A stretch of 10,079 nt of DNA from Clostridiales bacterium (GCA_012735285.1 JAAYHT010000127.1:1-10079); one strand, 5' to 3'. Positions 1 through 7,000 are shown, numbered from the stretch's first letter. Notes: generated from the letters alone by a model not told the origin. Made by a program: numbers and translations.

Positions 1-204
1 AAGGGGGCATTATAAACAGCATAATAAAGATGGGAGATCTGTACTGATAAGCTATATTTAAACTTAGGAAAGAATTATTTATTATTATTTTTATATGAAA
101 TAGTAAAGTTTAAAACAAGAGTTTAAGAAGTGGTAGTATAGGTTATTCTTTAAAAATAAAGAAGTGAAAGATTTAAATTATTATTTTTATATTGGAAGTT
201 TGAT
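1..204. other. AT-rich leader region, possible tail of an upstream gene
   Basis: This stretch has no complete gene. Two + strand frames are open at the left edge: one stops at 45-47 (ending ...KMGDLY) and one at 59-61 (ending ...VLISYI). Either could be the last codons of an upstream gene, and I cannot choose between them. The remainder is strongly A+T rich, with stops in all frames. A short perfect inverted repeat, TTCTTTA/TAAAGAA (146-152 and 157-163), has no U-tract after it and so is unlikely to be a terminator. I see no convincing -35/-10 pair for the epimerase gene downstream. Confidence 0.4.
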
Positions 205-1185
205 ATGGGCTACAGGTATATAAAGTTTTATACGGACAGCATTTTCCTAGTTACCGGGGGAGCGGGGTTCATCGGGTCGAATCTCTGTGAGGCACTTCTG
301 GAGATGGGCTACCGGGTAAGGTGCCTCGATAATTTCTCCACCGGGAAAAAGGAAAACATTGAGGATTTCTTGAATAATGAGAATTTTACCCTGATGGAAG
401 GGGATGTTCGGGATTATGAAACATGTTTGGCAGCTTGCGAAGATGTAGATTTTGTGCTTCATCAGGCGGCTTGGGGATCCGTGCCTCGCAGCATAGAAAT
501 GCCCGTCTTATATGAGGAGATCAATATCAAAGGCACTCTTAATATGATGGAAGCGGCTAGGCAGCAGGGGGTCCGGAAGTTTGTTTACGCTTCTTCCTCT
601 TCTGTGTATGGGGACCATCCGGTGCTGCCCAAAAAAGAAGGTCAGGAGGGCGAGTTGCTTTCACCTTATGCCTTGACCAAGCGTACCAATGAGGAGTACG
701 GGAAGCTTTATACCAGGCTCTACGGTTTGGATACGTACGGTCTTCGATATTTTAACGTGTTCGGTCGCCGACAGGATCCGAACGGACCGTATGCTGCCGT
801 CATTCCCAAGTTTATAAAACAGCTTCTGGATAATGATCGACCTACCATTTATGGCGATGGCAAACAGAGCCGGGACTTTACCTACATTGAGAACGTCATC
901 GAGGCCAACCTGAAGGCCTGCCTTGCCTCTCGCGAGGCGGCGGGCCAGTCCTTTAACATCGCTTATGGCGACAGAAAGTATTTGATTGATATCTACAATG
1001 ATATCTGCAAGGTCTTGGGGAAAAATATCGAGCCTATCTTCGGACCGGAAAGGCCCGGGGACATCAAACACAGCAATGCAGATATCACCAAGGCCCGGAA
1101 GATGCTGGGCTACGATCCCGACTGGAGCTTCGAGCGCGGCATCCGCGCGGCGATAGAGTGGTATAAGGAGAATTTGGTGGAATAG
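205..1185 (+). CDS. NAD-dependent epimerase/dehydratase, WbpP/GalE-type UDP-sugar 4-epimerase
   Basis: An extended short-chain dehydrogenase/reductase that probably interconverts UDP-hexoses (UDP-GlcNAc/UDP-GalNAc or the uronic acids) for cell-surface polysaccharide; cytosolic. The Rossmann motif is G18-x-x-G21-x-x-G24. A serine cluster (S130-S133, ASSSSVYGDHP) supplies the catalytic Ser, and Y155-x-x-x-K159 (SPYALTK) is the catalytic pair. GSVPRS and LRYFNVFGRRQDPNGPYAAVIPKF closely match my memory of the WbpP/TviC group, more than classical GalE, and the C-terminal GDIKHSNADITKA is also typical. Length (326 aa) is normal. ATG 205 has GGAAG at 194-198, but residues 1-12 (MGYRYIKFYTDS) are unlike the family and AT-rich, whereas from about base 238 the gene is markedly richer in G+C than everything else in the window. 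The original start may have been replaced or lost. Family call is firm; exact sugar substrate is not. Confidence 0.9.
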   Translation: MGYRYIKFYTDSIFLVTGGAGFIGSNLCEALLEMGYRVRCLDNFSTGKKENIEDFLNNENFTLMEGDVRDYETCLAACEDVDFVLHQAAWGSVPRSIEMPVLYEEINIKGTLNMMEAARQQGVRKFVYASSSSVYGDHPVLPKKEGQEGELLSPYALTKRTNEEYGKLYTRLYGLDTYGLRYFNVFGRRQDPNGPYAAVIPKFIKQLLDNDRPTIYGDGKQSRDFTYIENVIEANLKACLASREAAGQSFNIAYGDRKYLIDIYNDICKVLGKNIEPIFGPERPGDIKHSNADITKARKMLGYDPDWSFERGIRAAIEWYKENLVE

Positions 1186-1194
1186 TGGTGTTAT

Positions 1195-1225
1195 AAAAGT
1201 GTCTGGCGTGTGTCGGGCGCTTTTT
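1195..1225 (+). terminator. Intrinsic terminator of the epimerase gene
   Basis: AAAAGTGTCTG (1195-1205) pairs with CGGGCGCTTTT (1214-1224) over 11 base pairs, three of them G-U. The 8-base loop is 1206-1213 and a T-run covers 1221-1225. It lies 9 bases after the epimerase stop codon and separates that gene from the AT-rich genes that follow. Confidence 0.75.
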
Positions 1226-1252
1226 AATATTAAAGTTTTTTAGGGTCTATAC

Positions 1253-2095
1253 GTGGTTAAAATGAAGAATATAATTTATAACGAACTTATGGTGGAAATC
1301 CATGGTCAAATAAACGTGTATAATATCGAAATAGATTCTGATGAAGCAGATTGGCTGTATAATATGGATCCGCATGATAGGTTTCTACAATTTATTTGGC
1401 TTAATATATATGGGGTGCCGGTTATATTAAATGATGAGTTAGAAGAAGCGTACTACGAAGGTGACACTTCTAAATTTAGCAAAATTGGTAGATTAACAGG
1501 ATATTATATCCCGTTCGACGAAATTCTTGAAGAAGGAGAAAATCCTGTTCTTTTATGTGATGATGTGTCTGCAGATTTGGGATTTATAGCTACAATTTTT
1601 AAAGACTATTATGAAGAAAACAATCTGCCACATCTAGTCTCCCTGTTTTATATTGATGAGCTGGAAATTTATAAGCAGTATCGAAGAAATGGGTTTGGAA
1701 GCAAAATACTGCTGGAATTACCTTATTTGCTGGATTATCATAAAGGAATAAACATTAGTGATCTTGCCTATTATCCTGCCCCAACACACTTTAAAGAAAA
1801 GATTTATACACCATATGAGCAAGCTTTGATGAAACAAATAGCTGACAAAATGAATAAATTCTATAATAAGGAAAGTACGACCTCTAAAGGAGAAAGAAAA
1901 TTAATTGCGCTAGAAAGACAGTTGAGCACAGAGGAAATTGAAGAATTGATAGAAAATGAAAAGAATACACCATCTTATGATGAGGAATATAAAAATATTA
2001 ATCTATATAGATTTTATGAAAAGAATGGATTTAAGGAGTTTAAAGAAACAAGGCTATTAATCAAAAGCCTATATTATACTTTTACTGACAAATAG
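1253..2095 (+). CDS. GNAT-family N-acetyltransferase with long charged insertion
   Basis: Probably transfers an acetyl group from acetyl-CoA to an unknown acceptor. Motif A, with the pyrophosphate-binding loop, is at residues about 131-158 (ELEIYKQYRRNGFGSKILLE), where R144-x-x-G147-x-G149 fits the GNAT consensus [QR]xxGx[GA]. Motif B is at 250-260 (NLYRFYEKNGF), the usual Asn-x-x-x-x-Tyr-x-x-x-Gly-Phe ending. Between them lie about 80 extra residues, including a Lys/Glu-rich stretch at about 205-247. That makes 280 aa, against roughly 150-180 for a single GNAT domain. The first 120 residues are acidic and unrecognised. I favour GTG 1253 because TAGGG (1241-1245) sits 7 bases upstream; ATG 1262 is the alternative and changes only three residues. 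The FRG gene follows on the same strand after 66 bases, so co-transcription is likely. Substrate unknown. Confidence 0.7.
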   Translation: MVKMKNIIYNELMVEIHGQINVYNIEIDSDEADWLYNMDPHDRFLQFIWLNIYGVPVILNDELEEAYYEGDTSKFSKIGRLTGYYIPFDEILEEGENPVLLCDDVSADLGFIATIFKDYYEENNLPHLVSLFYIDELEIYKQYRRNGFGSKILLELPYLLDYHKGINISDLAYYPAPTHFKEKIYTPYEQALMKQIADKMNKFYNKESTTSKGERKLIALERQLSTEEIEELIENEKNTPSYDEEYKNINLYRFYEKNGFKEFKETRLLIKSLYYTFTDK

Positions 2096-2135
2096 GGATA
2101 AAAGTACATATAGAATTTAAAGTATCAAAAAACAA

Positions 2136-2155
2136 CTACTCCTAATAGGTGGTAG
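2136..2155 (+). promoter_or_regulatory. Imperfect hairpin covering the FRG gene's ribosome binding site
   Basis: CTAC (2136-2139) pairs with GTAG (2152-2155), extended by a T-G pair (2140/2151) and a C-G pair (2142/2149) around one mismatch. The loop and 3' arm contain the AGGTGG ribosome binding site (2147-2152), which lies 9 bases before ATG 2162. The structure could limit translation, but it is short and may be fortuitous. Confidence 0.25.
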
Positions 2156-2161
2156 CGCTTT

Positions 2162-3184
2162 ATGAATGATAATATTATATTCGAGGATGTTTTTGAAGCT
2201 ATTAGATATCTAGAACCGAGCGATCCGGTATTGAATTTAAAAGATAGGCAATCTGGATATTTAACGAGGAATTTGTATTTCAATCTAATAGAAATGCCTA
2301 ACGGCAGCATAGGTGCATTTCCGTCTAATATGTTTATTAGATATTTTCGAGGAGAGAATGAAGACTATGATAAACTGTATCCTTGCGTACCAAGCATCTT
2401 TCGTGTTAAGAGTTTAGAGGAAGCAGGGAATAACGGTCAACGAAAAGAAGAACTAATTATTATTGACGAATTAAAGTTAATTGATTTTGAATTAATATTG
2501 AAGCAATTTCCACAGGTCGATTATGCTACTAAAGATTACTGTAAAGTAGATTATAAAGCATTAGCTCAGCATTATGAGTTAAATACTAATTTGCTTGATG
2601 TCACTAGTGATATTGCAACAGCTGCATTTTTTGCAACTAGCTATTATGATTCTGAAAAGGAAGAGTACCTAGTTAAAGAAGATGGGGTTGGTTGTTTAAG
2701 GGTCTATTTGAATATAGTAATTGAATACAATGATAATCAACCATTTAGGTTGATAGGATTACAGCCCTTTCAAAGGCCTGGATTGCAATGCGCTTTTGCT
2801 GTAAGGATGAGCCAGGCAGAAAACTTCGCTAACTTTACTAATAAGATTTTATTTAAGCAAGATGCGAAATGGAATCAGAAATTACATGAAATATTCTACT
2901 CTAATGGTAAAAACATTTTATTCCCTGATGAAGAAATATCGGATGTAGCTAAAATAACTAAGGAAACCAAGGAGATTTCTGTGTTTGCCGTAGATAAGTA
3001 CTGTTCTGAAAATCAAACGCCTAAACAACAGGTAGCTGAGTTGCTTCAAGAGTATGGCTTTACAATCGTAGAACATTTGAGTTATAAGCTATCGAGACAA
3101 CAAAGAAGAAGGCTGGAAAGAGAATATAAAAGCAGGCCTTATGGAGATGTTCAAATTAGATCGAGATTGATGTATAGCACCTAA
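2162..3184 (+). CDS. FRG-domain protein
   Basis: Contains the FRG domain, named for its Phe-Arg-Gly motif. F62-R63-G64 occurs in RYFRGENEDYDKLYPCVPSIFR (residues 60-81), with the usual downstream L..P-S-I-F-R. The second conserved block is at 134-159: A-Q-H-Y (135-138), L-L-D-V-T (144-148) and A-A-F-F-A-T (154-159). A Gln/Pro-rich block, GLQPFQRPGLQCAF (199-212), resembles the later conserved part of these proteins. The C-terminus is strongly basic (LSRQQRRRLEREYKSR, about 315-330), which could bind nucleic acid. There is no signal peptide or membrane segment. FRG proteins are common in phages, mobile elements and defence-rich regions, and their biochemical activity is not settled to my knowledge. 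AGGTGG at 2147-2152 supports ATG 2162. It probably forms a pair with the preceding GNAT gene. Confidence 0.85.
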   Translation: MNDNIIFEDVFEAIRYLEPSDPVLNLKDRQSGYLTRNLYFNLIEMPNGSIGAFPSNMFIRYFRGENEDYDKLYPCVPSIFRVKSLEEAGNNGQRKEELIIIDELKLIDFELILKQFPQVDYATKDYCKVDYKALAQHYELNTNLLDVTSDIATAAFFATSYYDSEKEEYLVKEDGVGCLRVYLNIVIEYNDNQPFRLIGLQPFQRPGLQCAFAVRMSQAENFANFTNKILFKQDAKWNQKLHEIFYSNGKNILFPDEEISDVAKITKETKEISVFAVDKYCSENQTPKQQVAELLQEYGFTIVEHLSYKLSRQQRRRLEREYKSRPYGDVQIRSRLMYST

Positions 3185-3227
3185 AAATAATAACTTGGAT
3201 TAGTAGATAAATTACCTAAGGAGTAAT

Positions 3228-3479
3228 ATGAGCAAATAAGAGTGCTAAGTGTAAAATTGTAAACTCGAAAGCATTAGTGTGTAGCAATTTAGTCCATCAC
3301 GCAGAAGCGCAGCAAGAATATGCAGTTGGAATAGAAAAAGATGCGGACTATTTTGCGGCATGCTTTTTAATGTAAATCATGTCTTGACTAGGTATGTTGA
3401 AAAATATCTTGCTAAAACAAAGGTTACAGGAGTTGTTAGAAAAATTGCCAACTCAAATTTAACTTGCCAGGGTTACTAA
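3228..3479 (+). pseudogene. Frameshifted small coding relic of unknown family
   Basis: AAGGAG (3218-3223) precedes ATG 3228, but that frame stops after three codons (ATG AGC AAA TAA). Removing one A from the AAA at 3234-3236 joins this start to a frame open to TAA at 3373-3375, reading MSNKSAKC... and then ...EAQQEYAVGIEKDADYFAACFLM. A second shift near the T-run at 3364-3368 would lead into another open frame, reading FNVNHVLTRYVEKYLAKTK... and stopping at 3477-3479. The peptides look like genuine protein, and the DADYFAACFLM part faintly resembles the Glu-x-x-Ala-x-x-Phe-Ala-x-x-Leu-Met-Pro region of ImmA/IrrE-type peptidases. The HExxH motif is not visible, so that link is weak. Two indels in about 250 bases indicate a dead gene rather than programmed shifting. 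Family not recognised. Confidence 0.35.
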
Positions 3480-3606
3480 AAGCATATATTTTACTGCAAG
3501 TGCTAAGCATTAGTTTATTTTTAAATATTCCTAATTCTGTTTCGGAACAGAGTGATTAAAAAGAGACGAAATCTTTAGATATTAAACTTAGATCAAGATT
3601 TATTAA

Positions 3607-3641
3607 CCCATCGCATTTTGCAAATTGTGGTGGGCTTTTTT
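3607..3641 (+). terminator. Intrinsic terminator in the central gap
   Basis: CCCATCGCA (3607-3615) pairs with TGTGGTGGG (3626-3634) over 9 base pairs, two of them G-U. The 10-base loop is 3616-3625 and a six-T run follows at 3636-3641. It points rightwards and would end transcription from the GNAT-FRG pair and the relic before the opine dehydrogenase operon begins. Confidence 0.65.
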
Positions 3642-3790
3642 ATATGTTTTTAATATATCATTTGCACCTCTTGGTTTGCACTTGGTAGCATACTGCAGCC
3701 CTTTAGTGATTTTGCCATATTATTAATTTTACAGGAAATTAGTAAACAAAATTCTACAAAAAAATGGCATCGCCAGTAGCAGAAGAAATC

Positions 3791-3819
3791 TTGACATATT
3801 GCATTAAAATAGATAAATT
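3791..3819 (+). promoter_or_regulatory. Candidate sigma-A promoter for the opine dehydrogenase-mutase operon
   Basis: A perfect -35 hexamer TTGACA (3791-3796) is followed, after 17 bases, by TAAATT (3814-3819), which matches four of six -10 positions. It implies a leader of about 165 bases before ATG 3993. In AT-rich DNA a weak -10 is common by chance; the perfect TTGACA is the main support. I found no -24/-12 sigma-54 site ahead of this operon, in contrast to the operon on the opposite strand. Confidence 0.45.
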
Positions 3820-3992
3820 ATTTAAAACAATATTTAATTAGAAATTTAGTTTGTTTTTTTATTTTTATCTAATCCTAATAGTATTAAGACATTTACAAAT
3901 CAAGAAAACCATAATTGATCATCCCATAAAAAAGAAAGGCTTATTTATTTTCCAAATATAAAAGATAACTATATGTTAGAAAAGGAGAAAAG

Positions 3993-5057
3993 ATGAACAT
4001 CACTATCATTGGCGCAGGAAATTCCGGCTTAGCGATGGCTGCACATTTGAGTAATTATGGAGCCAAGGTAACACTATGGAATCGTTCAAAAGATAATATT
4101 GCTAAATTAATGGATACCCATGTAATTTTCTGTGATGGTCTTGTAAAGGGTGGATATGAAATTAATTTGGTGACTGATGATATTGAAAAGGCCTTAGAAA
4201 ATCCGGATGTAATTTTTATTACAACTCCAGCTAATTCGCATAAACATCTAGCTGAGTTAATAGCTAAGAATATAAAGACGGAAACCTTGATTATTTTAAG
4301 CCCCGGAAGAACATTTGGGGCCTTAGAATTTCAAGAGATTTATAGTAGTTATAATAAATCTTATAAACAATTAATTGCAGAAACTCAAACCACTATCTAT
4401 ACATGTAGGAAAACAGGAGATGATTCAGTAAATATAATTGCTTTAAAGCCCGAAGTTTTAATTTCGACATTAGATGCTAAAAAGAATGCTAATATTATTT
4501 CAAAATTACCAGAATGCTTACACCCACACTTAATTCCATCTAGATCAATGATTGAAACTTCTATTGGCAATGTTGGAATGATTTTGCACTGTGCTCCCCT
4601 TTTATTAAATACCGGATGGACAGAAAGTCCAAAGAACATTTATAAATATTATTATGACGGAATAACGCCTTCTGTAGGAAGATTAATTGAAAAGATTGAT
4701 AAAGAGAGAGTATTAGTATCTAAAGAATTAGGGTTAGAGGTTGAAACAACTCGGGAGTGGTTAGAAAGAACATATAATGTTCAAGGTAAAAACATATATG
4801 AATGTATTCAGAATAATGAATCCTACAAAACAATCGATGCACCTGACTCTTTAAACCACAGATATATTTATGAAGATGTTTCTTGTGGACTAGTTCCTTT
4901 AGAAGCCGTAGGTAAAAAGTTGGGTTTAGATATGAAAAACACAGGCCTTATCATTGATTTGGCTTCTAGTTTAACAGATGTTGATTTTAGGGATATAGGT
5001 AGAAACTTAAACTTTATTGATCATAATTACGACTTGAAAAAACTGTTTAATCTATAG
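3993..5057 (+). CDS. Octopine/nopaline (opine) dehydrogenase family protein
   Basis: Members reversibly join an amino acid and a 2-oxo acid into an N-(carboxyalkyl) amino acid using NAD(P)H; some bacterial members act on other substrates. The N-terminal Rossmann fold begins at once with MNITIIGAGNSG (G7-x-G9-x-x-G12), then LWNRS (28-32) at the end of beta-2. The C-terminal helical domain of the family is recognisable from NVGMILHCAPLLLN (193-206), with H199, and HRYIYEDVSCGLVP (289-302), with R290 and D295. These align with what I recall as the catalytic His/Asp pair and substrate Arg of scallop octopine dehydrogenase, including the five-residue Arg-Asp spacing. Length (354 aa) is ordinary. 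AAAGGAG (3981-3987) fixes ATG 3993. It is translationally close to the B12 mutase-like gene (12-base gap), so the two probably work in one pathway. Amino acid and oxo-acid partners unknown. Confidence 0.85.
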   Translation: MNITIIGAGNSGLAMAAHLSNYGAKVTLWNRSKDNIAKLMDTHVIFCDGLVKGGYEINLVTDDIEKALENPDVIFITTPANSHKHLAELIAKNIKTETLIILSPGRTFGALEFQEIYSSYNKSYKQLIAETQTTIYTCRKTGDDSVNIIALKPEVLISTLDAKKNANIISKLPECLHPHLIPSRSMIETSIGNVGMILHCAPLLLNTGWTESPKNIYKYYYDGITPSVGRLIEKIDKERVLVSKELGLEVETTREWLERTYNVQGKNIYECIQNNESYKTIDAPDSLNHRYIYEDVSCGLVPLEAVGKKLGLDMKNTGLIIDLASSLTDVDFRDIGRNLNFIDHNYDLKKLFNL

Positions 5058-5069
5058 GAGAAGAAGATT

Positions 5070-6962
5070 ATGGTGGTAGTTGATACGGATATATTTGCAT
5101 TTATTAAACCTTCTATTGATGCACATACTATGGGGATTAGTACTGTAACTGAACTTATTAGAGAGTGCGGTTTTCGTGTTGTTATCGCAGATGATACAAT
5201 ACAGAAGGCCCTTGAGAATTTAAGATATGAAACAAATAGAAAAATATTACTGGATTGGATACGTTCAAATAAGATTAATAGAATTGGATTAAGTTATAGA
5301 TTAGATCAAGATGAAGCCCTAGATATGGTGGGATACTTTATATATGAGCTTAAGAATAACAGAATGTTATCATCTCAAGATGGTATGGTTAAATCAATTT
5401 ATTTTGCCGGTCTTCCATCAACTTGTGAAAGGATAGATAGGGAATATAAGGGGTTAATAAAAACCTTTAAAGGCGGAGAGTCAGTTTCTGAAACACTAAG
5501 TAAAATGGAGATCCCAGCAAATTATATTTCTAAAGATATTATGGAAGGTAGTTCATATGATGATTTTCGCATGGAGTTCGGTAAGGAAGTTATTAATGCC
5601 CAAGAATATCATAACGTAAAACCTGTGGAACGTCCTACCTATGATGAATATGGCACTTTTAAAGATACTCTTATTAAAAGAATCGATTCTAATATAAATA
5701 GGCCATATACTCCACTTATGCGTGCCCATGTAGGGCCCTACTCATCCTCTGTTGACAGGCTAGATTCAGTTAAAGAATTTTTGTCTTGGGCACAGTATTT
5801 GGCGAATACAAGATATCTAGACATTTTATCAATTGGAACTTCTCAATTAACCCAATCAAATTTTGGTGAAGACTGGGGAGACAAACCTAATGGCGGAGGG
5901 GTTCCAATTAATTCTCCGGAAGAATATAGGATGATATGGGAGGCTTCGAGACCCCTGTTATTAAGAACCTATGCAGGAACAAAGAACATACCATACTTAG
6001 CAAAAGTATATGAAGAGACTCTTAATATATGTTGGCATGCCCTATCTTTATGGTGGTTCAATAGGGTAGATGGTAGGGGACCCTATGATTTATATACTAA
6101 TTTAAAACAACACATTGAAACATTAGAATATATTGCTAAAACCAATAAACCTTTTGAGCCAAATATACCCCATCATTTTGCATTTAGAGGTGCGGATGAT
6201 GTTACTTATATTGTTTCAGCTTACTTAGCAGCTAAGCTTGCAAAAAAGATGGGTATAAAAGTACTCATTCTACAGAACATGTTAAATACACCCAGACTTA
6301 CATGGGGAATACAGGATTTAGCCAAATCAAGAGCAATGCTTAAGCTGGTTAAAGAACTAGAAGATGACAATTTTAGAGTAATACTGCAACCCAGAGCAGG
6401 ATTAGATTATTTTAAACCAGATTTAGATGAGGCTAAGATGCAATTGGCAGATATCACTGCTTTAATGTATGATATTGAGCCCTATGATGAAATAAGCCCA
6501 GCTATTATTCATGTAGTTAGTTATTCAGAAGCTTCTCATTTAGCAACGCCAGATATTATTAACGAAAGTATAAAAATAACGAGATATTCATTACAGAAAT
6601 ATCGGGAAATGAGAAGCAATGGGGTAATAGAAGATATGGGAAGAAACAGTAATGTACAAATGCGGATGGATGAACTATTAGAATCTGCAAAAACAATTAT
6701 TTCCGGAATCGAAGAGCATATAGATAATCCATATTCAGCAGAGGGCTTCTATAAAATATTTTCAGCAGGCTTTTTACCTGTACCCTATTTATGGGGAGAA
6801 GTGGATGAGTTTAAATATGCTAAAGCCTGGAAGACAAAAATGGTAAAGGGCAGCGTTAAAATTGTTAATGAAAATGGTGATCCTATAAAACCTAGCGAAG
6901 TAGTAGAATATGCAAGTAAAAATATAAGAGAAGTTGATTATGTTTTAAAACAAAGAATTTAG
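5070..6962 (+). CDS. Single-chain glutamate-mutase-like B12 enzyme (GlmS-GlmE-type fusion)
   Basis: Probably an adenosylcobalamin-dependent carbon-skeleton mutase. Residues about 7-135 resemble a B12-binding domain. D17-x-H19-x-x-G22 is the base-off/His-on motif, followed by GFRVVIAD (34-41), RIGLSYRL (71-78) and SIYFAGLP (109-116). Spacing to the Ser of GLS is longer than in GlmS. Residues about 205-600 follow the glutamate mutase epsilon chain (GlmE) throughout, by my recall of that sequence. LMRAHVGPY (216-224) matches PRAGVA, LLLRTYAGT (296-304) matches LQARHGT, DLDEAKMQLADITAL (451-465) matches the DESKAFG region, and SYSEASHLATPD (484-495) matches the TPHEAIGIPT segment. R218, R299 and E487 thus correspond to R66, R149 and E330 of the Clostridium enzyme. 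Counterparts of R100, E171 and K326 appear lost, so a substrate other than glutamate is likely. The AGGAG ribosome binding site (5056-5060) overlaps the previous stop. Substrate unknown; an aminomutase is less likely. Confidence 0.75.
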   Translation: MVVVDTDIFAFIKPSIDAHTMGISTVTELIRECGFRVVIADDTIQKALENLRYETNRKILLDWIRSNKINRIGLSYRLDQDEALDMVGYFIYELKNNRMLSSQDGMVKSIYFAGLPSTCERIDREYKGLIKTFKGGESVSETLSKMEIPANYISKDIMEGSSYDDFRMEFGKEVINAQEYHNVKPVERPTYDEYGTFKDTLIKRIDSNINRPYTPLMRAHVGPYSSSVDRLDSVKEFLSWAQYLANTRYLDILSIGTSQLTQSNFGEDWGDKPNGGGVPINSPEEYRMIWEASRPLLLRTYAGTKNIPYLAKVYEETLNICWHALSLWWFNRVDGRGPYDLYTNLKQHIETLEYIAKTNKPFEPNIPHHFAFRGADDVTYIVSAYLAAKLAKKMGIKVLILQNMLNTPRLTWGIQDLAKSRAMLKLVKELEDDNFRVILQPRAGLDYFKPDLDEAKMQLADITALMYDIEPYDEISPAIIHVVSYSEASHLATPDIINESIKITRYSLQKYREMRSNGVIEDMGRNSNVQMRMDELLESAKTIISGIEEHIDNPYSAEGFYKIFSAGFLPVPYLWGEVDEFKYAKAWKTKMVKGSVKIVNENGDPIKPSEVVEYASKNIREVDYVLKQRI

Positions 6963-6963
6963 T

Positions 6964-7000
6964 AATTGCAACAAAGCATTTATTCTGCTTTGTTGCAATT
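6964..7000. terminator. Perfect hairpin between convergent operons (bidirectional terminator)
   Basis: AATTGCAACAAAGCA (6964-6978) and TGCTTTGTTGCAATT (6986-7000) are exact inverted copies, giving a 15-bp stem with a 7-base loop. It begins one base after the mutase stop codon and lies 54 bases beyond the stop of the opposing gene, so it can serve both directions. U-tracts are short (the AATT ends of the stem plus one T), so efficiency is uncertain. Confidence 0.75.

Larger units (their letters stand above)
3185..3992. other. Roughly 800-base region without an intact gene
   Basis: This gap holds a frameshifted coding relic (about 3228-3479), a TCTGTT/AACAGA hairpin with a TCGG loop (3536-3551) that has no U-tract, an intrinsic terminator (3607-3641), a sigma-A-like promoter (3791-3819) and the ribosome binding site AAAGGAG (3981-3987) of the next gene. 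A 25-codon frame beginning at ATG 3764 (MASPVAEEILTYC...) and ending at 3841 has no ribosome binding site and may be a further gene fragment. An imperfect repeat TTTGCAC...TTGG/TTTGCACTTGG lies around 3661-3685. I saw no tRNA, no CRISPR repeats and no B12-box-like element. The mixture of remnants and high A+T suggests decayed DNA between two unrelated modules. Confidence 0.6.

Noticed and set aside
247..1071. Reading frames of 71 and 136 codons antisense to the epimerase gene
   Set aside because: They lie opposite a clearly conserved gene, resemble no known family and have no ribosome binding sites; they are by-products of its GC-rich codons.
3241..3513. Repeated words AGTGCTAAG (3241 and 3499) and GCATTAG (3271 and 3507), possible insertion footprints
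   Set aside because: Nine- and seven-base repeats are expected by chance in 800 bases of AT-rich DNA, and no transposase or terminal inverted repeats lie between them.
3536..3551. TCTGTT/AACAGA hairpin as a terminator
   Set aside because: The stem is only 6 bp and no T-run follows, whereas a better terminator lies 56 bases downstream.
3764..3841. 25-codon frame (MASPVAEEIL...) as a small peptide gene
   Set aside because: There is no ribosome binding site, an upstream stop lies close by, and the frame overlaps the best promoter candidate. It may be a gene fragment but is not supported as a gene.
3640..3992. Possible cobalamin riboswitch ahead of the B12 mutase operon
   Set aside because: I searched the leader by eye for a B12-box (GCCACTG-like) and the usual GC-rich arms and found none; the region is almost entirely A+T. 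The enzyme uses B12 rather than making or importing it, so such control is not expected.
4397..4639. 80-codon frame antisense to the opine dehydrogenase gene
   Set aside because: It runs opposite the conserved catalytic region of the dehydrogenase and shows no motif of its own.
5070..6962. Lysine or ornithine aminomutase identity for the B12 protein
   Set aside because: Those enzymes need a PLP-binding lysine in the cobalamin domain and have a different barrel; I do not see that site, whereas similarity to GlmE extends through the C-terminal part.
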